A stretch of 64,000 nt of DNA from Streptosporangiaceae bacterium. Its GTDB lineage: Bacteria > Actinomycetota > Actinomycetes > Streptosporangiales > Streptosporangiaceae. Each line of letters begins with the position of its first letter. Position 1 is the stretch's first letter. The stretch lies in the NCBI GenBank assembly GCA_019245115.1, contig JAFARZ010000351.1, positions 1 through 64,000 of the forward strand, in the 5' to 3' direction. Made by a program: the position numbers and the translations under genes. Below the pieces are notes generated by a model. It was not told where the DNA came from, made no database searches, and was given only the letters and a program-made list of their open reading frames with translations. Shown here one piece after another: positions 30,066-37,967 of the stretch.

Positions 30066-30266
30066 ATGATGCGAGCTCTGCTGGTGCTGGTCGGCGGGGT
30101 GCTGGTGGCGGCCGGTGTCGTGTGGACGCTGCAGGGCGTCGGCGACATCGGCGGGAGCTTTATGAGCGGTGACAAGCTGTGGGCCGTGGTCGGGCCGATC
30201 ACCGCGGCGGCCGGCCTGGTCATCGCCGGGACCGCGCTGCTCAGGAAGCGGGGCGGACGCGCATGA
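30066..30266 (+). CDS. small two-helix membrane protein
   Basis: 66 residues. Two hydrophobic segments (about 3-22, LLVLVGGVLVAAGVVWTLQG, and 39-60, VVGPITAAAGLVIAGTALL) joined by a short polar loop, with a basic C-terminus RKRGGRA. This layout is common for small actinobacterial membrane proteins of unknown role. A G-rich tract precedes the tandem GTG/ATG starts; ATG 30066 is chosen. Its 3' end overlaps the convergent MaoC gene by 26 bp. Confidence 0.7.
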   Translation: MMRALLVLVGGVLVAAGVVWTLQGVGDIGGSFMSGDKLWAVVGPITAAAGLVIAGTALLRKRGGRA

Positions 30267-30720
30267 AGTTGACGGCCGTCAGGCGCAGGACCGCGGTGCC
30301 GTCCTGATTGACGGCTTCCACCATGGTCCGGACGATGCCGCGATCAGGTTTGCTCAGCGACTTCCGCGCCTCGAGCACCGTGGCTCTGACGCGCAGCGTG
30401 TCGCCGGGCCGGACCGGATAAGGCCAGCGGAGCTCGTCGATGCCCGCGGCGCCGAGGCTGGACTCCGCCGACAGGTAATGCTCGACAAGCTGGCGCATCA
30501 CCAGGCTCGCGGTATGCCATCCGCTGGCGATCAGGCCGCCGAATGGGCCGTCGATCGACGGATCGACGTGGAACGGCTGCGGATCGTACTCCTTGGCGAA
30601 GGCGACGATCGACCCCTCGTCCACTGACACGCTGCCGCAGTCGAACGTCACACCCGGCGCAAAGTCTTCGAAATACCGCACCACGGGATCAGTATCGCAG
30701 GGGGCATCGGCGCTGGCCAC
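30241..30720 (-). CDS. MaoC-family (hotdog fold) dehydratase
   Basis: 159 residues from GTG 30720; GTG 30684, which would start just before RYFEDFAPG, is an alternative. The hydratase 2 motif is clear: AKEYDPQPFHVDP holds the catalytic Asp and His, followed by GGLIASGWHTASLVMR. These proteins hydrate or dehydrate enoyl-CoA thioesters; the substrate is unknown. There are no fatty-acid genes beside it. Confidence 0.9.
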   Translation of the reverse strand: MASADAPCDTDPVVRYFEDFAPGVTFDCGSVSVDEGSIVAFAKEYDPQPFHVDPSIDGPFGGLIASGWHTASLVMRQLVEHYLSAESSLGAAGIDELRWPYPVRPGDTLRVRATVLEARKSLSKPDRGIVRTMVEAVNQDGTAVLRLTAVNFMRVRPAS

Positions 30721-30934
30721 GACGGCCCTCCGGCCTTACAGATCACGAACGTGTCACAGGAATACGTCGATTCGCCTGCGGAGCAAACCTGCTTCCTGTC
30801 ATGATTCCGCAGACGGCACAGACGCCGCTTAGCGACTAAATGCCGCACGGTCGCTCAGGGACCAGCAAGGTCCGTCGACGGGCCCTCCGCAACGGGGCCT
30901 GGTAGATGGGCAGAGATACAACTTGGGGAGCTCG

Positions 30935-31741
30935 GTGAGTACGCCTTCCATGCACCGCCGACCGCGCAAGATCAGGCGCACCGGTCGGCACACCACCCCG
31001 TCGCAGGTAGAGAAAGTGGCGGAAGTGGCCGGCAAGGCCGCTCCCGCGGTGGCGATCGCGGGTGTCATTGTCGCGGCGCCGGCCGCGAACGCCGCTACGA
31101 GCGCGCCGGCCAAGGCCACTACCGTCGCGGAGCGAGTGCACACGGACGCCAAGGTCATCCGGGAGAGCAAGGCCCATCGGACGCAGACTGCCAGCCGTAG
31201 CTACACCGTACAGGCGGGTGACAGCCTCGCTTCGATCGCACAGAAGGAATACGGCAACTACAACGACTGGAACTGGATCTACCAGGCGAACACCAATGTG
31301 ATCCACAATCCGGACGTCATCTACCCGGGTGAGCACCTGCAGATCCCGTCCAGCGCGCCCGCGGGCGCACCCAGGACAACGGCCGCCCACCACCCCAGGC
31401 ACGCCAAGCCCAGCCCGCCGGCCACCACGCTGACCACCTCGGCCGTCCCGAGCGGCACGCTCAGCTGCCACGGCCTCGAGGTGCTGTGGGAGGACGCGGG
31501 CGGCGCGTCCTGGGCGGCCGAGACCGCCGCGGCCATCGCCATGGCCGAGTCCGGCGGCAACCAGTACGCCCACAGCCCGACGAACGACTTCGGCTACTGG
31601 CAGATCAACGGCGTGTGGGGTGCCATGGCCACCTACAACCCGCTGGGCAACGCCAAGGCGGCCGTGCACATCTCCGACGATGGCCGCAACTGGAGCCCGT
31701 GGACCACGTACACCAGCGGCGCGTACCACGGACGTTGTTAA
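30935..31741 (+). CDS. secreted LysM protein with transglycosylase-like C-terminus
   Basis: About 268 residues from GTG 30935, with GGGGAG 5 bp upstream as Shine-Dalgarno. A basic N-region and hydrophobic stretch (AAPAVAIAGVIVAAPAANA) act as signal peptide. A LysM domain (YTVQAGDSLASIAQKEYG to YPGEHLQIP) binds peptidoglycan. After a Pro/Thr linker, the C-terminal 95 residues resemble a lysozyme-like transglycosylase fold (AIAMAESGGNQYAHS, then DFGYWQING), ending in Cys. It probably remodels the cell wall outside the membrane. The convergent aldolase gene ends 6 bp away. Confidence 0.88.
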   Translation: MSTPSMHRRPRKIRRTGRHTTPSQVEKVAEVAGKAAPAVAIAGVIVAAPAANAATSAPAKATTVAERVHTDAKVIRESKAHRTQTASRSYTVQAGDSLASIAQKEYGNYNDWNWIYQANTNVIHNPDVIYPGEHLQIPSSAPAGAPRTTAAHHPRHAKPSPPATTLTTSAVPSGTLSCHGLEVLWEDAGGASWAAETAAAIAMAESGGNQYAHSPTNDFGYWQINGVWGAMATYNPLGNAKAAVHISDDGRNWSPWTTYTSGAYHGRC

Positions 31742-31747
31742 GCCGGT

Positions 31748-32386
31748 CTACACGGGTCGTCGACCGTAATCAGCCAGCTTGACCGCCACCAGCTCGATCT
31801 CTTCAGGCGGCAGGAGGCGGGGTTGGCCGACGGCGACGGCCCGGAGGTATACCTCGCAGAGCCACTCCAGGTAGCGGGTGCCGGTCAGGGCTTCGCGCAG
31901 GGTCCGGCCGGTGGTCACCGCGCCGTGGTTGGCCATGAGGCACGCGGTCCTTCTCCGTAGCGCCGTTGTTACGTTCCTGGCCAGCTCGTCGCTGCCGTAC
32001 GTGGCGTATGGTGCGACCGCCACCGGGCCGCCGAACATCGCCACCTGATAGTGGATGGCGGGCAACTCGTCTGCCACCGTGGTCAGTGCGGTCGCCGCGA
32101 CCGGATGGGTGTGCACGATCGCCTTCGCCTCGGTGGCCGCGTACACCGCCAGGTGCAGCGGCATCTCGCTGGTCGGGCGCAGTTCAGCCTCGACCGGGGT
32201 CCCGTCGAGTTTGTGCACGCCGACCAGGCCGGCCGTCAGTCCGCCGTAGTCCACGCCGCTCGGCGATACCGCGACCAGATCACCGATGCGGGCGCTCACG
32301 TTCCCCGACGTCCCCGCCACCAGGCCCGCCGCGGCCATCTCCCGGCATACCTGGACCACTTCGTTCCGCACTTCGCTGAGCAGCAT
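31748..32386 (-). CDS. class II aldolase, probable 5-deoxyribulose/methylthioribulose-1-phosphate aldolase
   Basis: 212 residues, the size of fuculose-1-phosphate-type aldolases. Zinc ligands His92 and His94 (VHTHP) and His154 (NHG), the catalytic-acid Glu74 (TSEMPLH), and phosphate-binding GNVSAR and SPSG are all present. It is divergent from mtnA. In the DHAP shunt, MtnA-type isomerase and a class II aldolase turn 5-deoxyribose- or methylthioribose-1-phosphate into DHAP and an aldehyde. That assignment is inferred from the pairing; fuculose or ribulose phosphate remain possible. ATG 32386 is only 12 bp from the mtnA start. Confidence 0.82.
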   Translation of the reverse strand: MLLSEVRNEVVQVCREMAAAGLVAGTSGNVSARIGDLVAVSPSGVDYGGLTAGLVGVHKLDGTPVEAELRPTSEMPLHLAVYAATEAKAIVHTHPVAATALTTVADELPAIHYQVAMFGGPVAVAPYATYGSDELARNVTTALRRRTACLMANHGAVTTGRTLREALTGTRYLEWLCEVYLRAVAVGQPRLLPPEEIELVAVKLADYGRRPV

Positions 32387-32398
32387 AGGTTCAACGGT

Positions 32399-33394
32399 AT
32401 GGACACTCCGGACGTGCTCGCCTGGCGGGATGGTCACATCGAGGCGCTGGACCAGACCGCGCTGCCACACGAGGTACGTACGCTGCGCCTCGACACGGTG
32501 GACGAGCTGATAGCCGCGATCACCAGCCTGGCCATCCGGGGTGCGCCGGTACTCGGCGCGGCCGGGGCACTCGGCGTGGCGCTCGCCGTCCGCCAGGGGC
32601 AGCGCGACGGATGGGATTCGCGACGCCTCACCGCCGAGATCGACCGGATCGCCGCCGCCCGGCCCACCGCGGTCAACCTCGCCCGCGAGGTCAACGCGAT
32701 GCGGCCCGTTCTCGCCGACGGTCCCGACGCGGTCGAAACAGCGGCCCGCGCAGCTCTCGGCACCGCCGAGCGGGTGAGCCGCCAGATCAGCGTGCGCGGC
32801 GCCATTTACCTGAAGGACGCAGTCAACAAGAAGCGCCTGCGCGTGCACACGCACTGCAACACGGGCAGCCTCGCCTGCCTGGGCTGGGGCACCGCGCTCG
32901 GCGTCATCCGGGCCCTGCACGCCGAAGACGCCCTCGATTACGTGATCGTCGATGAGACCCGGCCGCTGCTGCAAGGCGCGCGGCTTACCTGCTGGGAACT
33001 CGCCCAGCTCGGCATCGATCACCAGCTGGCCGGCGACAGCGCGGCGCCGTTCCTGATCAGCCAGGGCGCGGCCGACGCGGTGGTGGTCGGCGCCGACCGG
33101 ATCGCCGCCAACTACGACGTGGCCAACAAGATCGGCACCTACTCCCTCGCGCTGGCCGCGCACCGGGCGGGAATCCCGTTCGTGGTTGCGGCCCCCGAAT
33201 CAACCATCGACCCGGACACGCCGTCCGGATCGGGCATACCCATCGAGCGCCGCCCGGACGAAGAGATAACCGTGCCCGCCGCGCCGACCGGAACCAGAGC
33301 CGTCAACTACGCGTTCGACATAACCCCCGCCGACCTCGTCACCGCGGTCGTGACAGAGGAGCGGGTGGTCGAGCCACAGACGTTCGTTAGATAA
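32399..33394 (+). CDS. mtnA: S-methyl-5-thioribose-1-phosphate isomerase (or 5-deoxyribose-1-phosphate isomerase)
   Basis: 331 residues, full length. It isomerises methylthioribose-1-phosphate to the ribulose form in methionine or 5'-deoxyadenosine salvage. Family motifs: IRGAPVLGAAGALGVAL, the catalytic Cys153 in HTHCNTGSLA, and the catalytic Asp233 in VVGADRIAANYDVANKIGT. The start gives MDTPDVLAWRDG, the usual N-terminus. None of the other steps of the standard methionine salvage cycle (MtnB, C, D) are nearby, only the divergent class II aldolase. The last 195 bp overlap an antisense extension of the FrnE-type gene. Confidence 0.93.
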   Translation: MDTPDVLAWRDGHIEALDQTALPHEVRTLRLDTVDELIAAITSLAIRGAPVLGAAGALGVALAVRQGQRDGWDSRRLTAEIDRIAAARPTAVNLAREVNAMRPVLADGPDAVETAARAALGTAERVSRQISVRGAIYLKDAVNKKRLRVHTHCNTGSLACLGWGTALGVIRALHAEDALDYVIVDETRPLLQGARLTCWELAQLGIDHQLAGDSAAPFLISQGAADAVVVGADRIAANYDVANKIGTYSLALAAHRAGIPFVVAAPESTIDPDTPSGSGIPIERRPDEEITVPAAPTGTRAVNYAFDITPADLVTAVVTEERVVEPQTFVR

Positions 33395-34015
33395 AGACGC
33401 CCAGGCGGTGCGGAGGGCATGCAGGAACGTCTCAGTAGGCTGCGCTCCCGAGATGCCGTATTTGCGGTCGATGACGAAGAACGGTACGCCGGTCGCGCCG
33501 AAGGCCCGGGCTTGGGTGATGTCAGCCTGTATGTCGTCGGAGTACTCGTCGCCGTCGAGCACCGCGCGGGCCCGATCCGGGTCCGCCCCGGCCTCCTTCA
33601 TGAGGTTCACCAGCGTGTCCGGATCGGCCAGGTTGGCACCGTCGGTGAAGTGCCCGCGCAGCAGCCGCTCCTTGACCGCGCCCGCTACGCCGAGGTCGGC
33701 GCCGAGATGCAGCAGGCGATGCGCGTCGAACGTGTTGACCGCCAGCGCCCGGGAGTAGTCGAGGTCGAGGCCCTCGTCCCTGGCGATGTCAACCACCCGG
33801 GATGTCATCCCGGACGCCTGCGGGCCGAACCGCTGGGTGAGGTACTCGGTGGTCGGTATCGCCTCGCCGCGCGGGAACTCCGGGTTCAGCTGGAAGCTGC
33901 GCCAGGTGATCTCGACATCGCCGGCGTGCTCGAACCCGGCCAGCGCGTGCTCCAGGCGCCGCTTGCCGATGTAGCACCACGGGCACACGACATCGGACCA
34001 GATCTCGATCTTCAC
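33200..34015 (-). CDS. DsbA-family oxidoreductase (FrnE type) with antisense-overlapping tail
   Basis: 271 residues from GTG 34015 (VKIEIWSDVVCPWCYIGKRR). The thioredoxin-like active site is CPWC at 11-14, and the FrnE signature GATGVPFFVIDRKYGISGAQP is intact, ending in the normal C-terminal helix at about residue 205 (TFLHALRTAW). FrnE-type proteins are cytoplasmic isomerases in polyketide or stress contexts. The frame does not stop where expected; it runs 65 more residues, antisense to the 3' end of mtnA. The tail (Gly/Arg-rich) has no domain. Either the stop was lost or the true product is read through to 33200. Confidence 0.85.
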   Translation of the reverse strand: MKIEIWSDVVCPWCYIGKRRLEHALAGFEHAGDVEITWRSFQLNPEFPRGEAIPTTEYLTQRFGPQASGMTSRVVDIARDEGLDLDYSRALAVNTFDAHRLLHLGADLGVAGAVKERLLRGHFTDGANLADPDTLVNLMKEAGADPDRARAVLDGDEYSDDIQADITQARAFGATGVPFFVIDRKYGISGAQPTETFLHALRTAWASLSNERLWLDHPLLCHDRGDEVGGGYVERVVDGSGSGRRGGHGYLFVRAALDGYARSGRRVRVDG

Positions 34016-34071
34016 GTGTTGGAGAACCAGGGCACGAGCGGGGTTGTTCCGCAACGCGATAGGTTCGGCTC

Positions 34072-35343
34072 GTGGCTGATGACCGGGGAAGGCTGGCGCA
34101 GGCGGCGCCGGCCGGCGTGATAGGCGCGCTGGCCGGGGCGGCGCTGACCGCGCATCGTGGCCGCAAGACCACCGTGGTCGGAGCGCTGGGCGGCGCCGTC
34201 GCGGTGGCCGCCGTCGACGCGGTGGCCCGGGCCCGGCAGCGGCCAGGTGAGATCCCGGCCCTGTGGTCACGGATCGTCGCGAGCGGCGCGATCGCCGCCC
34301 CGGCCGGATGGCTCGCGCAGCGCCTCACCGGGGCCGGTCCGCTGCCGGTCGCGACCGTGGCCGGGGCAGCGGCCGGCGCGCTCGGGCTGCGTCCGCAGAA
34401 GGTCGCCCTCGGGCCGGTGGTCGGGGCCGCGGTGGGGCTCGGGCTGTCCGCCCGGCGGGCACCGGCCGCGATCGCCGCGGCCGGGGCGGTGGTGGCGTAC
34501 CGGACGACCGCCGCGGCGCTGTTCCGCGACCCGCAGCTGAGCCTGCTCGCCGAGCAGGTCCGTCCGGAAGGCGTCCCGTTCGTGGTGCCCGTGGCGAGCC
34601 AGACCCGCTACGTGGGCACGGACTACGTGCGCACGCTGGCAGAGCGCCTCGGCGGCCGGTACGCACCGGATGTCGCGGACATCGGCATCGTGGCATCGCT
34701 GGACGCGCTGGCGGGACCTTCGCTCGATCCCGCGACGGTGCACCCGCTGGTCCGCGAGTTCTACGAGCACACCACCAGGTTCGCGCTGGATATCGTGCCG
34801 CAGTGGCGGCTGTGGGTGCGGCCCGGCTACCTGCTGTACCGCACGCTCCTGGCCAGGCCGCTCGGCCAGGCGAACGTGCCGATGAGCCAGCGCGAGGCGC
34901 AGCACGGCGTCTGCAGCCGGATCGACACGATCTCGGGCACCGACGGAGCGGTGTCGGTGCGCGGCTGGATCAGGTCGGCGGCCGACACCGGCGAGCCCAT
35001 CTACGTCGGCATCTACACCACCTACCGGCACGCCGGCCGCGGTTACGTCAGCGTCGGGTTCCCGCTGCCCCAGGCCAGTTTCACCGCGACCCTGCTCCCC
35101 GCCGAACGCCCTGGCGGCGGCCTGGTCCTGGACAGCCGCAGCTCACTCGACCAGCCGGGACACTACCTGACCTACATCGAACCGGAGACGGGGTCGCTCA
35201 CCACCGCCGCGGTGCGCGGCTTCGCCGAGCGGCTCGACGTGTACGTGTCCGATGGCGAACTGCGGGCCGAGCACGCATTCTGGGTATTCGGCTTCCCGTT
35301 CCTGATCCTGCATTACCGGATGCACCGCAAACCCCCGGCCTAA
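34072..35343 (+). CDS. hypothetical membrane-associated protein
   Basis: 423 residues, unrecognised. The N-terminal 155 residues are Ala/Gly-rich with several hydrophobic stretches ([49 protein letters not shown]), which may form membrane or glycine-zipper helices. The rest is soluble in character. It has aromatic blocks such as [20 protein letters not shown] and ends with [19 protein letters not shown]. The GTG start is supported by codon bias. The 3' 200 bp overlap the antisense tail of the erm frame. Confidence 0.7.
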   Translation: MADDRGRLAQAAPAGVIGALAGAALTAHRGRKTTVVGALGGAVAVAAVDAVARARQRPGEIPALWSRIVASGAIAAPAGWLAQRLTGAGPLPVATVAGAAAGALGLRPQKVALGPVVGAAVGLGLSARRAPAAIAAAGAVVAYRTTAAALFRDPQLSLLAEQVRPEGVPFVVPVASQTRYVGTDYVRTLAERLGGRYAPDVADIGIVASLDALAGPSLDPATVHPLVREFYEHTTRFALDIVPQWRLWVRPGYLLYRTLLARPLGQANVPMSQREAQHGVCSRIDTISGTDGAVSVRGWIRSAADTGEPIYVGIYTTYRHAGRGYVSVGFPLPQASFTATLLPAERPGGGLVLDSRSSLDQPGHYLTYIEPETGSLTTAAVRGFAERLDVYVSDGELRAEHAFWVFGFPFLILHYRMHRKPPA

Positions 35344-35946
35344 CTCCCGCCGCGGCCGCTTCGAGGTCTGGCCTGCGCCCGAGCCGATGGCACCGGCACG
35401 CCGAGGACCCTGGATCTTCAGACTCCGTAAGCGGCGGCGGACCACCAGGACGGCGGAGTCTACGCGGGGCGGGGGGCTGAACGCATGGCGCGGGAGGGCG
35501 AGGCCGGTGGCGAAACGGAACCGCCGCGTCGTCCCGGGACTGTACTTGCGCACCACAGCTCGCTGCAGTACCAGGTCGGCTGACATCAGGTTGCTTCCCG
35601 GCGCCAGCAGCATCCGCACCAGGCCGGCCGAAATTCCGTACGGCGGGCTCGCCACCACGCGGAACGGACGTCCGGGCAAGCGCAGCGATGCGGCGTCCGC
35701 GGACACGACCGTGACCTGCGGAAACCGTTCGCGCAACACCCGCACCCGCCCCGCGTTCAGCTCGACCGCGATCACCCGCGCCCCGGCCCGGACCAGGTGC
35801 GCGGTCAGCGCTCCCTCTCCGGCGCCGATGTCGAGCACCAACTCGCCCCGGCGCACCCCGGCCGCCGCGACCACCCGCGCGGCCCAGTCATCAGCGAGCC
35901 GGTGCCAGCCCCATGCCCGGCGTGACCGCCCGATGGCGGCGGACAC
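35143..35946 (-). CDS. Erm-type 23S rRNA adenine N6-methyltransferase with repeat-derived tail
   Basis: 267 residues. The methyltransferase core is residues 1-173: SAM-binding [14 protein letters not shown] (38-51), acidic VEL (61-63) and motif IV SPPY at 100-103 (the Erm norm is NPPF/NIPY; Ser is tolerated in N6-adenine methyltransferases generally). Members methylate A2058 of 23S rRNA and give macrolide-lincosamide resistance. The core ends [10 protein letters not shown]. The frame then continues through a family R dispersed repeat (residues about 174-190, [10 protein letters not shown]) and about 75 residues antisense to the upstream gene. Insertion or drift of the repeat probably removed the original stop. 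Activity is unproven. Confidence 0.8.
   Translation of the reverse strand: MSAAIGRSRRAWGWHRLADDWAARVVAAAGVRRGELVLDIGAGEGALTAHLVRAGARVIAVELNAGRVRVLRERFPQVTVVSADAASLRLPGRPFRVVASPPYGISAGLVRMLLAPGSNLMSADLVLQRAVVRKYSPGTTRRFRFATGLALPRHAFSPPPRVDSAVLVVRRRLRSLKIQGPRRAGAIGSGAGQTSKRPRRELGRGFAVHPVMQDQEREAEYPECVLGPQFAIGHVHVEPLGEAAHRGGGERPRLRFDVGQVVSRLVE
35370..35424. repeat. dispersed element, family R copy 2, inside the erm 3' end
   Basis: Matches 9725-9812 over GAGCCGATGGCACC and AGGACCCTGGATCTTCA, with the middle part of copy 1 missing. On the minus strand it encodes [11 protein letters not shown] within the erm frame, as copy 1 would encode SLKIQGPKRAN. Confidence 0.75.
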
Positions 35947-36032
35947 GACGGACCATCACCGTGAAGATACCCACCCGCCGACCGTACTTCCCCCGGTCAC
36001 CAGCGGCAATTCATTATCAGAACGGCGGTGGC

Positions 36033-36839
36033 TCAACGTCCTGGCTTGCGGGCTACGCCGCCGAAGATGACCCACTGGCGGGACTCTTCCTCTTCCGCGC
36101 CGTCCGGGCGCCAGTCCCTGACGTTCACCAGGCCGGGCTCGACCAGTTCCAGGCCATCGAAGAACGCGCGGACCTCGTGCCGCTCCCGTACCCTCCCGAA
36201 GCGGGTACCGACGGTGCTGACGTAGTCGGTCACGAGCTGCCGGACCGCGGGAGAGTCGGACACGACGTGCGAAATCACGAGGTAGCTTCCCGCCGCGAGG
36301 TGGCTCATCATCCGGCGGACCATTCCCCACGGGTCGTCGGAATCGGGAATGAAGTGCAGAAACGACACGTACAGCGCCGCGACAGGCTGGCCGAGGTCCA
36401 GCAGGCGCCTGGTATCGGCGTGGTTCAGGATCTCATCGACGTTACGGGCGTCGGCCAGGATGAACGCGGTGTTCTCGTTCTCCGCGAGCGCGCTGACCTT
36501 CTGGTGCCGCACCACCACCGGGTCGCTGTCCACGTAGACGACCCGGGATCCGGGATCGATCCGCTGCACGATCTGGTGCACGTTTTCCTGGGTCGGCAGC
36601 CCCGAGCCGTTGTCGAGGAACTGGCGGATGCCGCAGTCCGCGGCGAGATAGCGCACCACGCGTTCCAGGAAACGCCGGTTGTTGCGTGCGATGGCCTTGG
36701 TGCCGGGCATCATGTTCTCGACCTGGTCTATCGCGGTGCGGTCGACCGCGTAGTTGTCGGTCCCGCCCAGCATGTAGTCGTACATACGGGCACCGCTCGG
36801 CCTCGTCGTATCGATATCGGCGAAATCGTCGTGCATCAT
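36033..36839 (-). CDS. SAM-dependent methyltransferase, PF04672 type (second paralogue)
   Basis: 268 residues from ATG 36839. Family features: ARMYDYMLGGTDNYAVDR at the N-terminus, the SAM-binding FLDNGSGLPTQENVH and VYVDSDPVVV blocks, and the C-terminal FDGLELVEPGLVNVRDWRPD. This actinobacteria-specific family has many copies per genome and mostly unknown substrates. The next gene is its close paralogue, and the stop of that gene overlaps this start (ATGA). They read as one duplicated, translationally coupled pair. Confidence 0.9.
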   Translation of the reverse strand: MMHDDFADIDTTRPSGARMYDYMLGGTDNYAVDRTAIDQVENMMPGTKAIARNNRRFLERVVRYLAADCGIRQFLDNGSGLPTQENVHQIVQRIDPGSRVVYVDSDPVVVRHQKVSALAENENTAFILADARNVDEILNHADTRRLLDLGQPVAALYVSFLHFIPDSDDPWGMVRRMMSHLAAGSYLVISHVVSDSPAVRQLVTDYVSTVGTRFGRVRERHEVRAFFDGLELVEPGLVNVRDWRPDGAEEEESRQWVIFGGVARKPGR

Positions 36840-37654
36840 CCAGCGCTCTCGGACGGCTTGCGCCCAACACCGCCGGCCAGGAACCACCGGTCTGTCTGTT
36901 TCTCGTCCCTGCCATCCGGACGCCAGTCCCTGATATCTACCAGGCCCGGCTCAACCAACTCCAGGCCGTCAAAGAACGCACGGACTTCTTCGGTTTCCCG
37001 TATCCGGCCGAAGCGGCCCTTGGTGTTATCGCGGGCAAGCTCGGTCCCGAGCTGCCGTATCTCAGATTGATCGGACACGGTATGGGAAAGAGCCAGGTAG
37101 CTTCCCGGCGCGAGACGGTCGATTATCCGCCGGATAATCTGCTGAGGGTTGTCCTCATCCGGGATGAAGTGAAGGAACGCGAAGTAGAGCACGGCGGTCG
37201 GCTCGGCGAAATCGAGAAGGCGTCTGGTTTCCTGGTGGCCAAGGATCGTATCGACATCGAGCGCGTCGGCCAGGATGAACGCGGTGTCCGCGTTTCCCGC
37301 CAGTGCCTGAACCTGCTGGTGCCGCAGCACGACCGGATCGTTGTCCACATAAACGACCCGCGACCCCGCTCCGAAGCTGCGCGCGATGTCGTGCACATTG
37401 TCCTGCGTCGGCAGACCGGAGCCGTTGTCGATGAACTGGCGGATGCCGCAGTCCGCGGCGAGATAGCGCACCACGCGTTCCAGGAAACGCCGGTTGTTGC
37501 GCACCATCGCATTGGTTCCGGGGAGCAAGTCTTCGACCCGGTTTACCGCGATGCGGTCGACCGCGTAATTGTCCGTCCCGCCGAGCATGTAGTCATACAT
37601 GCGGGCAGCGCTCGCCGTCTTCGTGTCGATGTCGGCGAAGCCGTCCGGCTGCAT
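36836..37654 (-). CDS. SAM-dependent methyltransferase, PF04672 type (first paralogue)
   Basis: 272 residues from ATG 37654. It has the same architecture as the downstream paralogue (MYDYMLGGTDNYAVDR, FIDNGSGLPTQDNVH, VYVDNDPVVL, FDGLELVEPGLVDIRDWRPD), with clear sequence divergence between the motifs. That suggests an old tandem duplication with retained function. It follows the XRE and DUF397 genes on the same strand with an 80 bp gap, so it may belong to their transcript. Confidence 0.9.
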   Translation of the reverse strand: MQPDGFADIDTKTASAARMYDYMLGGTDNYAVDRIAVNRVEDLLPGTNAMVRNNRRFLERVVRYLAADCGIRQFIDNGSGLPTQDNVHDIARSFGAGSRVVYVDNDPVVLRHQQVQALAGNADTAFILADALDVDTILGHQETRRLLDFAEPTAVLYFAFLHFIPDEDNPQQIIRRIIDRLAPGSYLALSHTVSDQSEIRQLGTELARDNTKGRFGRIRETEEVRAFFDGLELVEPGLVDIRDWRPDGRDEKQTDRWFLAGGVGRKPSESAG

Positions 37655-37735
37655 CCTGGGCCTATCTCTTTTCTGCTGGATTCCGCTGGCCCGCGAAGAG
37701 CCCTTGATCCGGGCTCTTCGCGGGTTCACTCTCAG

Positions 37736-37942
37736 CTATCGCTGGTCGAAGTCGCCGCTCTTCACGCGATCGGCGAACGTTCGCCAGGCATTACGGGTGA
37801 AGGTGAGCGCGGGCTCGCCGGGGTTCTTCGAGTCCCGTACCCCCACGGCACCCGGCCCATCGCCGGCGACCTCGACGCAATTGCCAGACTGACCGCTGTA
37901 GCTGCTCCTGCGCCATGTCGCCTGAGTGAGGTTGACCTTCAT
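37736..37942 (-). CDS. DUF397 protein
   Basis: 68 residues, the standard DUF397 size. The signature WRRSSYSGQSGNCVEVA and VGVRDSKNPGEPALTFTRNA are both present. DUF397 proteins are small partners of XRE/DUF5753 regulators in actinomycetes; WhiJ-type loci in Streptomyces are the reference. The ATG is 25 bp after the XRE stop, so the two are co-transcribed and the DUF397 protein probably modulates the regulator. Confidence 0.94.
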   Translation of the reverse strand: MKVNLTQATWRRSSYSGQSGNCVEVAGDGPGAVGVRDSKNPGEPALTFTRNAWRTFADRVKSGDFDQR

Positions 37943-37967
37943 ATCTCCTACCCTCCTTCCGGATGGG

